Shown: in pieces, positions 1 through 8,750 of the stretch
Layout of the letters: each line of letters begins with the position of its first letter
Position numbering within the stretch: the stretch's first letter is position 1
Source: Gammaproteobacteria bacterium
Lineage (GTDB): Bacteria; Pseudomonadota; Gammaproteobacteria; Steroidobacterales; Steroidobacteraceae
Assembly (NCBI GenBank): GCA_016707425.1
Contig: JADJHU010000008.1
Span: 73,507 to 137,506 of the forward strand
Direction of reading: 5' to 3'
DNA: 64,000 nucleotides
Translations under genes and position numbers: made by a program
Notes under the pieces: generated by a model
Told to the model about the DNA's origin: nothing
Databases searched by the model: none
The model's input: only the letters and a program-made list of their open reading frames with translations

Positions 1-342
1 TGGTGGGAGCTCGGTGCCTTCGGGGTCGACGTGCTGGGCCTCCTGGCGGGCGCGACCGAAACGCCCGCGATGGCGCGCTCCACGATCCGTTACGACCGCT
101 CAGGGACAGCCGCTGGCCAGGCCGCCATGCAGAAACTCAGCATCGTGCCGATGGACCCGGACGACGTCGCACGCGAAGCGCTCGAGCATCTGGGGCACGG
201 ACCGATCTGGATTGCGGGTGAAAAGAACCGTGCCACCGCCGAGCGCCTGGCCCGCACGCCGCGCGAGGAAGCCATCACGCTGATGAGCGAAGCCAGCGCG
301 AAGCTCCACGGCCTGACACCGCCCAAACGCTCCGGCGGTTGA
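1..342 (+). CDS. Short-chain dehydrogenase/reductase, C-terminal fragment (cut by window edge)
   Basis: The reading frame is open from the first base and ends at TGA 340-342, giving 113 residues. It has the look of the last third of a classical SDR oxidoreductase: 'GVDVLGLLAGATETPAM' matches the segment after the catalytic Tyr-Lys pair that covers the nicotinamide, where a G-x-T-x-T-P-like turn is usual. It is followed by a region containing 'DPDDVAREALEHLG' and 'GPIWIAGEKN', which is common in SDRs of lipid and steroid catabolic clusters. The Rossmann GxxxGxG and the YxxxK lie outside the window, so the substrate cannot be inferred. It sits 33 bases ahead of the LLM oxidoreductase in the same direction and may head that operon. 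Confidence 0.7.
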   Translation, partial: WWELGAFGVDVLGLLAGATETPAMARSTIRYDRSGTAAGQAAMQKLSIVPMDPDDVAREALEHLGHGPIWIAGEKNRATAERLARTPREEAITLMSEASAKLHGLTPPKRSGG

Positions 343-375
343 CAGCGCCGGCGAAGCGGCAGCGGGTATCAGACG

Positions 376-1398
376 ATGTTCCGAGTCTGGCTGGCGCTCG
401 ACATGAATCTGCCTCTTGCGGAGATCGGCGCGCAGGCACGCCGCGCCGAGGCACTCGGCTGCGACGTCGTGACGCTTGCCGACGTCGCCTGCGACGCCTT
501 CCTCGGTGCGCAGGCGGCGATCCAGACAACCGAACGCGTGCAGATCGCCACGAGCGGGCTCGTCTGTTTCGCCCGCAGTCCGATGGTCACGGCGGTCGCC
601 TCCTGGAATCTGGCCGCGCTTTCCCGCGGGCGTTTTCGCCTCGGGCTGAGCTCGCTCGTCCCCTCGATGCTGGTCGGAAAGTACAGCGTTCCCTGGCAGC
701 CGGCCGCCGCACGGATGCGCGAATACCTCGGCTCTTTGAGGGCCATTTATGATTCCTGGCAGGACAGCATACCCCTGCGTTTCGAGGGTCAGTATTATCG
801 TCTGAACCGGCAGAACTGGTGGACCCGGCCGGCGCCGATCGAGCACCCGGATATTCGGATCCATCTCGGCGCCATCGGGCCGCACATGAGCACAGTGGCT
901 GGCGAGTGCGCGCGCGGACTGCTCACTCACCCGACGAACTCGGCGTCGCGCTACATCCGCGAGGTGATGCTCGATCGCATCGGGATGGGCATGCAGCGGG
1001 CCGGTCGCACCCGGCAGGATTTCGAGCTCGTGGTGGCCCCCCTGTGCGCCACCGGCGACACCGCGACCGAGGTCAGTGCACAGCGTGAAAAGCACCGTGA
1101 GATTCTGGCAACCAATCTTTCGACGCCGCAGTACTGGCCCACGCTCGAGCTCCATGGGTGGCGCGCGACGGGCGAACGCCTCCGCGAACTGTGGCGCGAG
1201 GGGCATGTGGACCTGATGGCAGCGCAGATCAATGACGAGATGCTGGAGGTGCTCATGCCCTCTGCTCCCTGGACGCGCCTGGCACGCGTGCTGCGCGAGC
1301 GATTCGAGGGACTGGCCCAGGGCATCTGTCTGCCCCTGCCCGTCGATGCGAAACACGATGCGACCCTTGGGCGCGTCATTCGGGAATTGCAGGAGTAG
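376..1398 (+). CDS. LLM-class (luciferase-like) flavin/F420-dependent oxidoreductase
   Basis: 340 residues, the usual length for luciferase-like monooxygenase (TIM-barrel) proteins of the F420-type subgroup. Typical elements are 'ARRAEALGCDVVTLAD' near residues 20-35, 'RVQIATSGLVCFARSPM' near residues 55-70 and 'LSRGRFRLGLSS' at about residues 90-101, the strand-loop segments that build the flavin or F420 pocket. The nearest type is the actinobacterial F420-dependent oxidoreductases, but the cofactor (FMN or F420) cannot be read from the sequence. It is followed by a CoA ligase 6 bases downstream, so it probably oxidises or reduces an intermediate of the same pathway. The ATG start has a weak upstream purine run. 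Confidence 0.85.
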   Translation: MFRVWLALDMNLPLAEIGAQARRAEALGCDVVTLADVACDAFLGAQAAIQTTERVQIATSGLVCFARSPMVTAVASWNLAALSRGRFRLGLSSLVPSMLVGKYSVPWQPAAARMREYLGSLRAIYDSWQDSIPLRFEGQYYRLNRQNWWTRPAPIEHPDIRIHLGAIGPHMSTVAGECARGLLTHPTNSASRYIREVMLDRIGMGMQRAGRTRQDFELVVAPLCATGDTATEVSAQREKHREILATNLSTPQYWPTLELHGWRATGERLRELWREGHVDLMAAQINDEMLEVLMPSAPWTRLARVLRERFEGLAQGICLPLPVDAKHDATLGRVIRELQE

Positions 1399-1404
1399 CG
1401 AGCA

Positions 1405-3030
1405 GTGATCGAACTGGGAGACATCGCGGCAGACCGGCAGAAGCTCCGCGGGCAGTGGCGGCGTCTGGGTTATCACGAGAACCGCTCGATTCCGCAGCGG
1501 CTGCTCGAGGGCGCCCGCCGGCACCCCGAAGTCGAGTCGATCTACTACGCCGAGAAACGCCCGCGGCACACCACCAACCGCGGGCTCTACGAGCACAGCC
1601 TGCGCATCGCGGCGGGTCTGCAGAAGCTCGGCGTGGGCCGGGGCGACGTGGTGGCCGTGCAGCTGCCCACCTGGTACGAGACCACGGTGCTCTATCTTGC
1701 GCTCATGCACCTGGGCGCGATCGTGCTGCCGATCGTGAGCATCTACGGGCCGGCGGAGGTGGAGTTCATCCTGCGCCAGTCGAAGGCCAGGCTCTATTTC
1801 AGCCCTGCAAGGTGGCGCAAGGTCGACTATCTCGCACGCCACGCGGGTTTCCGCTCTCTTCCCGACCTGCGCGACATCGTCATCGTCGGCGATGGTGCCC
1901 CGGCGGGTGCGCAGACCTGGGAACGTCTGGAGGCGGCCGGAACGAGTGACTTCGATCCGGTGGCGAGCGACCCGGATGCGGTGAGTCTGCTGATGTACAC
2001 CTCGGGCACGACCTCGGCGCCCAAGGGCGTGCAGCACACCCACCACAGCCTCCTGCGCGAGTGGGGCCGTCCCAGCTACCGCAATCGCGGGCTCTATCTC
2101 GCCAACCTGCCGGCGGGCCATTACACCGGCTACAGCTACATGTTCCGTCCGTCGATCTACGGTGCGCCGATGGTCTTCCTCGATCAGTGGGACGCGCAGT
2201 TCGCCGCCGAGCTCGTGCAGCGCCACCAGGTCAAGGCGGGCGGCGGCACGCCGATCTTTCTCTTCTCGCTCATCGAGATGGCGCAGAAGCACGGCTTCGA
2301 TATTTCCTCACTCGAATCCTTCAGCCTCGGTGGCCAGGGGATGACGCCGGCGCTCGTGCAGCTGGCCGACAGTCACGGCTTCCCCGGCGCACGGGTTTAC
2401 GGCTCTACCGAGCACCCGACGGTCACGGGCTTCGAGCCGGAGCTGCCCTTCGAGAAGCGCGCTTATACCGATGGCAGGCTCGACGAGGGGAACGAAGTGC
2501 GCATCGTGGACGACGAGGGTCGCGACGTGCCGCTCGGGCGCGAGGGGGAGGTCCTCACGCGGGGGCCGGAGATGTTCGTCGGCTACCTCGATGCCGAACT
2601 CGACCGTGACAGCTTTGCGCCCGGCGGCTGGATGAAGTCCGGGGACATCGGCAGGCTCGATGCGGAAGGGTTCCTCACGATCACCGACCGCAAGAAGGAC
2701 ATCATCATCCGCGGCGGGGAGAACATCTCCTCGGTCGAGGTGGAGGAGACGCTGGCGCGCCATCCGGCCGTGCGCGCGGCGGCGGCGGTGGCGATGCCCG
2801 ACCGGACCTATGGGGAGAAGGTCTGCGTGTGCGTGGAGCTGCACCCGGGGCAGACGCTGACGATGGAACAGGTCCGGGAGCACTTCGTGAAGGCCGGGCT
2901 GGCGAAGCAGAAGACCCCGGAGCGCCTCGAGATCCTGCCCGAGCTGCCACGCAACGCGTCGGGCAAGATCAAGAAGTTCGAGCTGCGGGCCCAGGTGCGT
3001 GCGGCGGTGGAAGGCGAGCAGCAGCAATGA
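1405..3030 (+). CDS. AMP-dependent acyl-CoA synthetase (fatty/cyclic acid-CoA ligase)
   Basis: 541 residues, ANL superfamily. The P-loop A3 motif 'LLMYTSGTTSAPKGV' lies near residues 195-210, A5 'YGSTEHPTVTGF' near 330-340, A7 'GWMKSGDIGRLD' near 410-422, A8 'DRKKDIIIRGGENIS' near 430-445 and the catalytic lysine in 'NASGKIKK' near 518. The enzyme makes an acyl-adenylate and then an acyl-CoA. Overall it resembles cyclohexanecarboxylate- and other cyclic-acid CoA ligases, but the acid is not predictable. The start is GTG at 1405, chosen because AGGAG at 1391-1395 is correctly spaced and the next gene overlaps its stop (ATGA). It forms an operon with the LLM oxidoreductase and the EthD protein. 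Confidence 0.9.
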   Translation: MIELGDIAADRQKLRGQWRRLGYHENRSIPQRLLEGARRHPEVESIYYAEKRPRHTTNRGLYEHSLRIAAGLQKLGVGRGDVVAVQLPTWYETTVLYLALMHLGAIVLPIVSIYGPAEVEFILRQSKARLYFSPARWRKVDYLARHAGFRSLPDLRDIVIVGDGAPAGAQTWERLEAAGTSDFDPVASDPDAVSLLMYTSGTTSAPKGVQHTHHSLLREWGRPSYRNRGLYLANLPAGHYTGYSYMFRPSIYGAPMVFLDQWDAQFAAELVQRHQVKAGGGTPIFLFSLIEMAQKHGFDISSLESFSLGGQGMTPALVQLADSHGFPGARVYGSTEHPTVTGFEPELPFEKRAYTDGRLDEGNEVRIVDDEGRDVPLGREGEVLTRGPEMFVGYLDAELDRDSFAPGGWMKSGDIGRLDAEGFLTITDRKKDIIIRGGENISSVEVEETLARHPAVRAAAAVAMPDRTYGEKVCVCVELHPGQTLTMEQVREHFVKAGLAKQKTPERLEILPELPRNASGKIKKFELRAQVRAAVEGEQQQ

Positions 3031-3377
3031 TCAAGGCCATCGCGCTCCTCAAGGCCCGAAGCGATCTCCCGCGTGAGGAGTTCATGCGCTACTACGAGAC
3101 ACGCCACGTGCCGCTCGTACGCAGTCTCCTGCCCGAGACGCTCGAGTACCGCCGCAACTACATCCAGCTCGAAGGTGCCTACATCTACGAAGGCGCGAGC
3201 CCACCGGATTTCGATGTGATCACGGAGATGTGGTACGCAGACCGTCCGAGCTACGAGCGCATGATGGCCATCGCCACCCGTCCGGAGATTGCACAGCGCA
3301 TTGCCGAGGACGAACTGAACTTTCTCGACCGCAGCCGAACGCGCATGTTCCTGGTCGAGGAACGCGGTGCACCCTGA
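3027..3377 (+). CDS. EthD-domain protein
   Basis: 116 residues beginning 'MIKAIALLKARSDLP' and containing 'EEFMRYYETRHVPLVRSLLP', the hallmark of the EthD dimeric alpha+beta-barrel family. EthD proteins occur in xenobiotic and lipid catabolic operons; most have no proven reaction, though some relatives act as small lyases or isomerases. The ATG overlaps the TGA of the CoA ligase by 4 bases, so the two are translationally coupled. A double-length relative is encoded at 26314-27024. Function in this pathway is unknown. Confidence 0.8.
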   Translation: MIKAIALLKARSDLPREEFMRYYETRHVPLVRSLLPETLEYRRNYIQLEGAYIYEGASPPDFDVITEMWYADRPSYERMMAIATRPEIAQRIAEDELNFLDRSRTRMFLVEERGAP

Positions 3378-3402
3378 TTCCAGCCGCGAGCATCCCGCCA
3401 CG

Positions 3403-4331
3403 ATGATAGCCTTTCGGGAGATCGCCTCAGGTCTGCAGATGCCGGAAGGGCCCATCGCGCTGACCGACGGCAGTGTCCTGGTCGTCGAGATCCTCGGCGG
3501 CTGCGCCTCACGCGCATCGGCCCGGACGGCTCCAAGCGACGCGTCGCGGAGCTCGGCGGCGGGCCGAATGGCGCGGCCATGGGCCCGGATGGTGCCTGCT
3601 ACGTCTGCAACAACGGCGGCTCCGCCTGGATCGAGCACGACGGCATGCGCATGCCGATTGCGGAAGCCCCGCCGAACGCAGGACCCGGCTCCATCCAGCG
3701 TGTCGATCCGGAGACTGGCCGGAATGAAACCCTGTACACCGAGATCGGCCGCCGCGCCCTGCGCGCACCGAACGATCTCGTCTTCGATGCCCACGGCGGA
3801 TTCTGGTTCACTGATTACGGCAAGGTGCACGAGCGCGTGCGCGATCGCGGTGCCGTATGCTACGCGCGCGCCGACGGCAGCCTGATCGAGGAAGTCATCG
3901 CGCCGCTCGACAGCCCGAACGGCATCGGCCTGTCGGCCGACGGGCGCTCACTCTACGTGGCAGAGACCTATACCGGGCAGATCCTGCGCTTTGAGATCGA
4001 GAGCCCGGGTCGCATCCGCCACACCGCGGGCACGACGGCCGCCACTGCCGGAACCGTCATCGGCCGGGCCGGACGGTCACGATACCCTGACAGCCTGGCG
4101 GTCGACAGCGGGGGTTACGTGTGCGTCGCGACCGCGGGGCTCGGCGGCATCCTGGTGGTCGCTGCGGACGGCACGTCGAGCGAGCAACTCGATCTGCCCG
4201 ATCCGCTCACTTCCAATCTCTGCTTCGGCGGGCCGGCACGGCGAACCGCCTATGTCACGCTCGGCCTCTCCGGGCGCCTCATCGCCTGCGAGTGGCCACG
4301 TCCCGGGCTCGCCCTGAATTTCAACCGATAA
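3403..4331 (+). pseudogene. SMP-30/gluconolactonase-like protein, apparent frameshift
   Basis: The N-terminal frame (MIAFREIASGLQMPEGPIAL...EILGG) and the C-terminal frame (RLTRIGPDGSKRR...NFNR) together make one six-bladed beta-propeller of about 309 residues of the SMP-30/gluconolactonase/LRE family. They lie in different frames and join near 3502-3503, where two extra bases (or one lost) break the gene between GGC GGC and CGC CTC ACG. Metal-site elements remain: 'MPEGP', 'GGPNGAA', 'APNDLVFDAHGGFWFTD' and 'SPNGIGLSADGR'. Such enzymes hydrolyse lactones; a lactone of the local catabolic route is a plausible substrate but is not shown. Without the frameshift it would be an ordinary gene of the preceding operon. 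Either a sequencing indel or a recent pseudogene. Confidence 0.75.
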
Positions 4332-4372
4332 CGGGCTTGTCGCCACATCGGATCGCGGCCCCCGGTGAGCCG

Positions 4373-5596
4373 CTACGCCGCCTCGTGGAAGCCCACGAGA
4401 TCCCGGATCGGCACCACGCGCCCACGGCCCGGGAACACCTGTGGCAGCGCGCTCTCGGGTACGCCGAGATGATCACGCAGCACGCCGGCAAATAGCGCGC
4501 GCACATCCATCGTCGGGCGAAGATCGCGCCCGTCCCGCCGCGCCGACGGCGCGAGCCCGGGCCAGTCGGCCAGTACGCGCCCTCCACGGACGGCGCCGCC
4601 GAGCATCAGCGCCGCTGCGCCGGTTCCATGATCAGTACCCCGCGTCCCGTTCACGGCGACCGTGCGCCCGAACTCCGTGCACACGAGCACGATCGTCCGG
4701 GACCACGCCGGTCCGAGCCCCTCCTTCAGTGCCAGCAGCGCGCCGTCGAGGCCACGCAGACGTGATGCGAGCACGCCCTGTGCGGCCCCCTCGCTCGCGT
4801 GCGTGTCCCAGCCCGTGGCATCCATCACCGCGATGCGCGGACCGGCGGGTGCCGCAAGCATTCTGCCCGCGGCCCGCGCGACGACCCGAAGCTGCATGGC
4901 GTTTTTCCCCGGCGCACGCATCATGCCGCCGGCATCGGCAAGGGCATCGATGCGCATCGCCTCATCGAGCCGCGCGGCGAGCAGTGAGTCGTTCGAATAC
5001 AGATCCCTCAGGCGCGCGATCAGATCCGGCTCGACCTCCGGCAGGACGGACGACGACCACGACGCCACCTCCACCGGGCCACGCAGCACCAGCGGCACAT
5101 TCTGGCCAATGGCCAGACCGCCTAGCCTGGCTTCGTGCGGAGCCGGCCCGAGCGAAACCAGTGCCCGGTTCAGCCAGCCCACCGCCGCGCCGGAGGGTCG
5201 ATCACCCCCACTCTCGAGGACGTTCTGGCCGTCGAAGTGCGAGCGGTCACGGTACGGTGTGGCAAGGGCATGCGCAGCCAGCAACTCCCCCGAGCCGTAT
5301 AGTGCGTGGATGCCCGCAAGCGCCGGATGCAGGCCAAAGATGCTGTGCAGTGGCAGCGCCGAACCCTCACTGCCGTCCGGGCGCGCGAGCGCAAGAACCT
5401 CGCGCGCCTCGACGTAGTCCGGATCGCCCCACGGCGGCACGAGACTCAGTCCATCGACAGCGCCACGCAGGATCACGAGCACGAAGCGGCGGTCCCCGCC
5501 GGTTGCAGCGAGACTCACGCGCGGCAGCCAGACTCCGGCAGCCAGTGACGCTGCGCTGCCGAGTCCTGACACCAGAAACTGCCGCCGCGTCGTCAT
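4373..5596 (-). CDS. DUF1501 family protein with Tat signal
   Basis: 407 residues. The N-terminus 'MTTRRQFLVSGLGSAAS' has a twin-arginine motif followed by a hydrophobic stretch, so export by Tat is expected. The body carries DUF1501 (sulfatase/alkaline phosphatase-like fold) features: 'FVLVILRGAVDGLSLVPP', 'DRSHFDGQNVLESG', 'ATGWDTHASEGAA' and 'VLVCTEFGRTVAVNGTRGTDHGTG'. DUF1501 genes are nearly always paired with DUF1800 genes, as here: its ATG is 2 bases after the DUF1800 stop, with a strong GAGGAGGT ribosome site inside the end of that gene. The pair's biochemical role is unestablished. The start at 5596 was chosen for this site; a longer open frame upstream is only shadow sequence. Confidence 0.88.
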   Translation of the reverse strand: MTTRRQFLVSGLGSAASLAAGVWLPRVSLAATGGDRRFVLVILRGAVDGLSLVPPWGDPDYVEAREVLALARPDGSEGSALPLHSIFGLHPALAGIHALYGSGELLAAHALATPYRDRSHFDGQNVLESGGDRPSGAAVGWLNRALVSLGPAPHEARLGGLAIGQNVPLVLRGPVEVASWSSSVLPEVEPDLIARLRDLYSNDSLLAARLDEAMRIDALADAGGMMRAPGKNAMQLRVVARAAGRMLAAPAGPRIAVMDATGWDTHASEGAAQGVLASRLRGLDGALLALKEGLGPAWSRTIVLVCTEFGRTVAVNGTRGTDHGTGAAALMLGGAVRGGRVLADWPGLAPSARRDGRDLRPTMDVRALFAGVLRDHLGVPESALPQVFPGRGRVVPIRDLVGFHEAA

Positions 5597-5598
5597 GC

Positions 5599-7016
5599 TC
5601 ACCTCCTCTGGAACTCGGGGCTCATCAGCAGCATCGTAATGCCCTGCGGGACGCTGTCCGCACGCGCCAGCGCGGTTCTCAGCGCTTCCCCGGCCAGCGG
5701 CCCGAGCGCAACGTCCAGCGTCGCCAGCACGTCGCGCGAATCCCCGAGTCGCTGTGCAAGTGCGACGCTCCATTCAATGCGCTTCATCAGCGCGTCGGCG
5801 CCATCCCAGTCCTGCGAGCGATCCGGCCAGCCTGCCGGCGATCCTGGTCGATACGTCGGCTGCCCAAGCATCTGGAACGGTGCGATCAGGGCTCTCGGTT
5901 CATGCGGCAGTACATCCAGTGCACGCAGAGCGCCGTAGATGAAATCCTGCGGTGCGAGATACTTGGACGCCTGCGGCACCCATGCTTCCTCTGCCGCAAC
6001 GAGTTCCTCGTAGACACTCGACAGGCGGCCTCCACTTCGCAGATAGGTCGCCGATAGACGCTGCACCAGTGCAGCCGGCGGGTCGTCAGCGACGAAGTGG
6101 CGCGCGAGCTTCGCTGCCAGGTGACGTGCGGTTGCAGGACGGCGCGCAAGTTCTTCCATGACGGCACGGCCCTGCTCGAACCCGTCCTGGTTGAACCGTC
6201 GCCCGAGCAACGTCTTTGCGCCCGGTTCATGCAGCATCGGCCGAAACCGGAACGCGCCAGGATCACCCGGCGACGACCGGTCCTCTCGCCCACCGATCGA
6301 CCAGCCCGAGATCACCTTCGCGAAGGTCGTCACGTCCTGCTGGCTGTAGCCGCCGTCGCCGCCGAGCGTATGAAGCTCGAGGATCTCACGCGCAAGATTT
6401 TCGTTGATGCCAGGCTGCCCCCGCCGCGCAGCCTTCGCACGGTTCGCTTCGAGGCCAGGGAGTCCGGGCCGATCGAGCGCGCATTATCGAGGTACATGAT
6501 CATCGCCGGATGTGTCTCGACGGCGAGCAGCAGATCGAGGAAGCGCCCCGTGACATTCGGCCGAATCGCTTCATTCTCCAGCGCACCGGCAAGGCCGAGG
6601 CACACGGGTTTGTCGACGGAAACGGCAAAATGGTTCGTCCAGAAGTGGACCAGTCGCTCGCGAAACGGCTGCGCGGTGGTCAGTGCGATGCGCGTGCGCG
6701 CCGCCACCTGCGAGATGTGGAACGGCATGATCTGGGCGCGCACGCCGTCGCCACCATTTTTCAGGCTGCTTGCACCCTCGCTGCGTGCGCGCGACACACG
6801 CCGCGCGCGGACCAGACTCTGGTAGGTGGCAAGTATTGCCGCACCGGATTCCAGGCCGCCGATGTCCACAGGTGGCGAGTAAGGGGTTCGCACCTGCGAA
6901 AGAAGCCAGTCACGCGGATCACCTGCCGCCGCTGCAAGCTCACCTGGCCGCGCTCCGAGGCCGAATCGGCGCACCGCAATTGCGCCAGCCAGCTCTGAAG
7001 GCCGCCCGTCACGCAT
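5599..7016 (-). pseudogene. DUF1800 family protein, apparent frameshift
   Basis: Partner of the DUF1501 gene. Two frames give one DUF1800 protein of about 472 residues. The upstream frame (ATG 7016, ribosome site AGAGGTGAGG) encodes 'RRFGLGARPGE', 'ERLVHFWTNHFAVS' and 'AMIMYLDNARSIGPDS'. The downstream frame continues 'EANRAKAARRGQPGINENL', 'AREILELHTLGGDGGYSQQD' and 'FAKVISGWSIG', all diagnostic DUF1800 segments, and runs to the TGA at 5599-5601. The switch falls near 6450-6465, around a CTCCCTGG run, and is repaired by one added base. The GTG/ATG-like codons near 6333 are internal, not a second gene start. Function is unknown; the family is thought to act with DUF1501 at the cell envelope. 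Confidence 0.8.
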
Positions 7017-7033
7017 CGCCTCACCTCTTCCTC

Positions 7034-7846
7034 TCAACGCTCGGAGTGCTCGCGATGCTCTTCGTGTCGCTCCTCGCCGACGTGTCGCTGATGCGCACCG
7101 CCCTCTGGCGCCTTGGACTTCACCTCGTTCTGACGCTGCTCCACTCGTCCGGCGCGCACCGCCTCTGGACGAAGCTCGGGCCTCTCACGCGCCTCCTCCC
7201 GGCGCTGCACCTGAGCGGCAGTCGGAGCGACATGCGCTTCACTCGCGGCCGCGCGCTCCCCAGCGTTGAGCTGCCTTCGGGTGCCGTCCGGCCCTCCGCT
7301 ATATGAGACGCGAGGCATGCGCGTGCCTTTATAAGTGTTGTTGATCGTCACGTTGTTCACGACGGTCTCGTGATACACGTTACGGACATTGGTTACATTC
7401 ACGTTCGTCACGGCAGTGTTGTAGTGGAACACTCCTCTGGCCCAGCGCCCGCCGGCATAGCCGGACCCGAAGTAGCCATCACCATAATTGATGCCACCGT
7501 AATACCCGACACGAGCGCCCCAGTAGCCTTCATGGAAGACATAGCGCCCGTCCGCGACGAAGGACCAGTACCCTGGCGTCCACAGTAGCCCCGCCCTCGG
7601 CGGCAACACCCACAGGCCGGGCACCCAGTAGTACCCGACTGCCGCATGACTCCAGTACCCCGGAATCCACAGATACCCTTCGGCCGGGCATGGCGGCTGC
7701 TCCTGAAACGGAATCCGGGGGGGCGCCTCACGGATGACAACAGATGCGCTGACCGATGTGCGTACGGCAGGGTCGGCAGCACAGCCGCCCAGCAGAGACA
7801 GCGTGGGAATCGCGAGGACGACCGGCCAAAGGCGTTGCGCTTTCAC
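7034..7846 (-). CDS. YXWGXW-repeat lipoprotein
   Basis: 270 residues starting at GTG 7846, chosen because GAGGT lies about 9 bases upstream and the product then begins with a lipoprotein signal peptide: a hydrophobic stretch ending 'LSLLGGCAAD', with the lipobox cysteine near residue 20. The mature protein has aromatic repeats of the YXWGXW type ('GYLWIPGYWS', 'GYYWVPGLWV', 'LLWTPGYWSF', 'FHEGYWG'), then an Asn/Val-rich stretch and a charged, Glu/Arg-rich low-complexity tail. Proteins of this type are surface or periplasmic and of unknown function. It ends 17 bases before the DUF1800 start and may be cotranscribed. Confidence 0.8.
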   Translation of the reverse strand: MKAQRLWPVVLAIPTLSLLGGCAADPAVRTSVSASVVIREAPPRIPFQEQPPCPAEGYLWIPGYWSHAAVGYYWVPGLWVLPPRAGLLWTPGYWSFVADGRYVFHEGYWGARVGYYGGINYGDGYFGSGYAGGRWARGVFHYNTAVTNVNVTNVRNVYHETVVNNVTINNTYKGTRMPRVSYSGGPDGTRRQLNAGERAAASEAHVAPTAAQVQRREEARERPELRPEAVRAGRVEQRQNEVKSKAPEGGAHQRHVGEERHEEHREHSER

Positions 7847-7952
7847 GTGCAGAGGACCTCGCGCAGACACGACTACATCGTGTGACTGCACGATGAGGAG
7901 CAGAGTTCCACGCGGCGTTTGCGCGCGCCACCGCTGATCGTTGGGTATCCGC

Positions 7953-8732
7953 TCAGCGCCCGCGGAAGTTCGGCTTGCGCTTCTCCGCGAAGGCACGCGG
8001 ACCTTCGCGTGCATCCTCCGAACGAAGCACCCTCTCCGCCATCGTCTTCTCGAGCACGAAAGCCGGCTCGAGGTTCAGCACCCGCACGGCGATTTCCTTG
8101 GCCGTGCGCACCGCGAGCGGGCCGTTCTGGCAGATGCGCTCCGCCCAGGCCATCGCCTCCTCCATCAGCCGCTCTCCCGGCACGACGGCGTTCACCAGGC
8201 CGACCTCACGTGCGCGCTCGGCGGTGATGTTCTGGCCCATGAGCAGCAGCTCCATGGCCACGGCCCAGGGGATCTGCTGCGGCAGGCGCACGTGACTGCC
8301 ACCCGCGGGGATCACGCCCACCTTGACCTCGGCCAGGCCGAAGCTCGCGCTCTCGGCGGCAATGCGGATGTCGGTGCCCAGAAGGAACTCCAGTCCGCCC
8401 GCGATGCACAGTCCGTTGACCGCCCCGATGATGGGCTTGTAGATGTGGTGGAAAGGGCGCTTCTGCGGATCGGCGTAGCCCATCGAGTCGCCGGCGGCGA
8501 CCGCGGGCAGTGCGTCCTTGAGGTCCATGCCGGCGCAGAATGCGCGCGGGCCCGTACCGGTGAGCACGGCTACCCAGAGATCGGGGTCGCCGTTGAAGTC
8601 GTCAAAGGCCGCATCCATGCCGAAGAGCATCTCCTTCGTGATGGCATTCATCGCCTCGGGGCGATTGAAGCTCATCACGGCGATGCGCCCGCGTTTCTCG
8701 TAGGTGAATGTAGTCGGCAGTTGTAGTGTCAT
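7953..8732 (-). CDS. Enoyl-CoA hydratase/isomerase family protein
   Basis: 259 residues, crotonase fold. The first oxyanion segment is 'RAFCAGMDLKDA' near 65-75 and the second is 'GLCIAGGLEFLLGTDIRIA' near 110-128. Both glutamates of the hydratase pair are present, one in the 'GGLE' segment and one in 'GLAEVKVGVIP', so true hydration of a 2-enoyl-CoA is plausible. It is transcribed just downstream of the BadI/MenB-like crotonase with an 18-base gap, so both crotonases probably serve one route. The natural substrate is not predictable. Confidence 0.88.
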   Translation of the reverse strand: MTLQLPTTFTYEKRGRIAVMSFNRPEAMNAITKEMLFGMDAAFDDFNGDPDLWVAVLTGTGPRAFCAGMDLKDALPAVAAGDSMGYADPQKRPFHHIYKPIIGAVNGLCIAGGLEFLLGTDIRIAAESASFGLAEVKVGVIPAGGSHVRLPQQIPWAVAMELLLMGQNITAERAREVGLVNAVVPGERLMEEAMAWAERICQNGPLAVRTAKEIAVRVLNLEPAFVLEKTMAERVLRSEDAREGPRAFAEKRKPNFRGR

Positions 8733-8750
8733 GTTTGTCCGTCCTTCGTT

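Noticed and set aside
100..2292. 730-residue antisense frame over the first LLM and ligase genes
   Set aside because: The rightward genes have complete motifs; the antisense product is low-complexity Arg/His/Leu-rich sequence.
5599..6333. A separate gene starting inside the DUF1800 region
   Set aside because: Its first residues continue a conserved DUF1800 segment and the codon is internal; a frameshift explains the split better.
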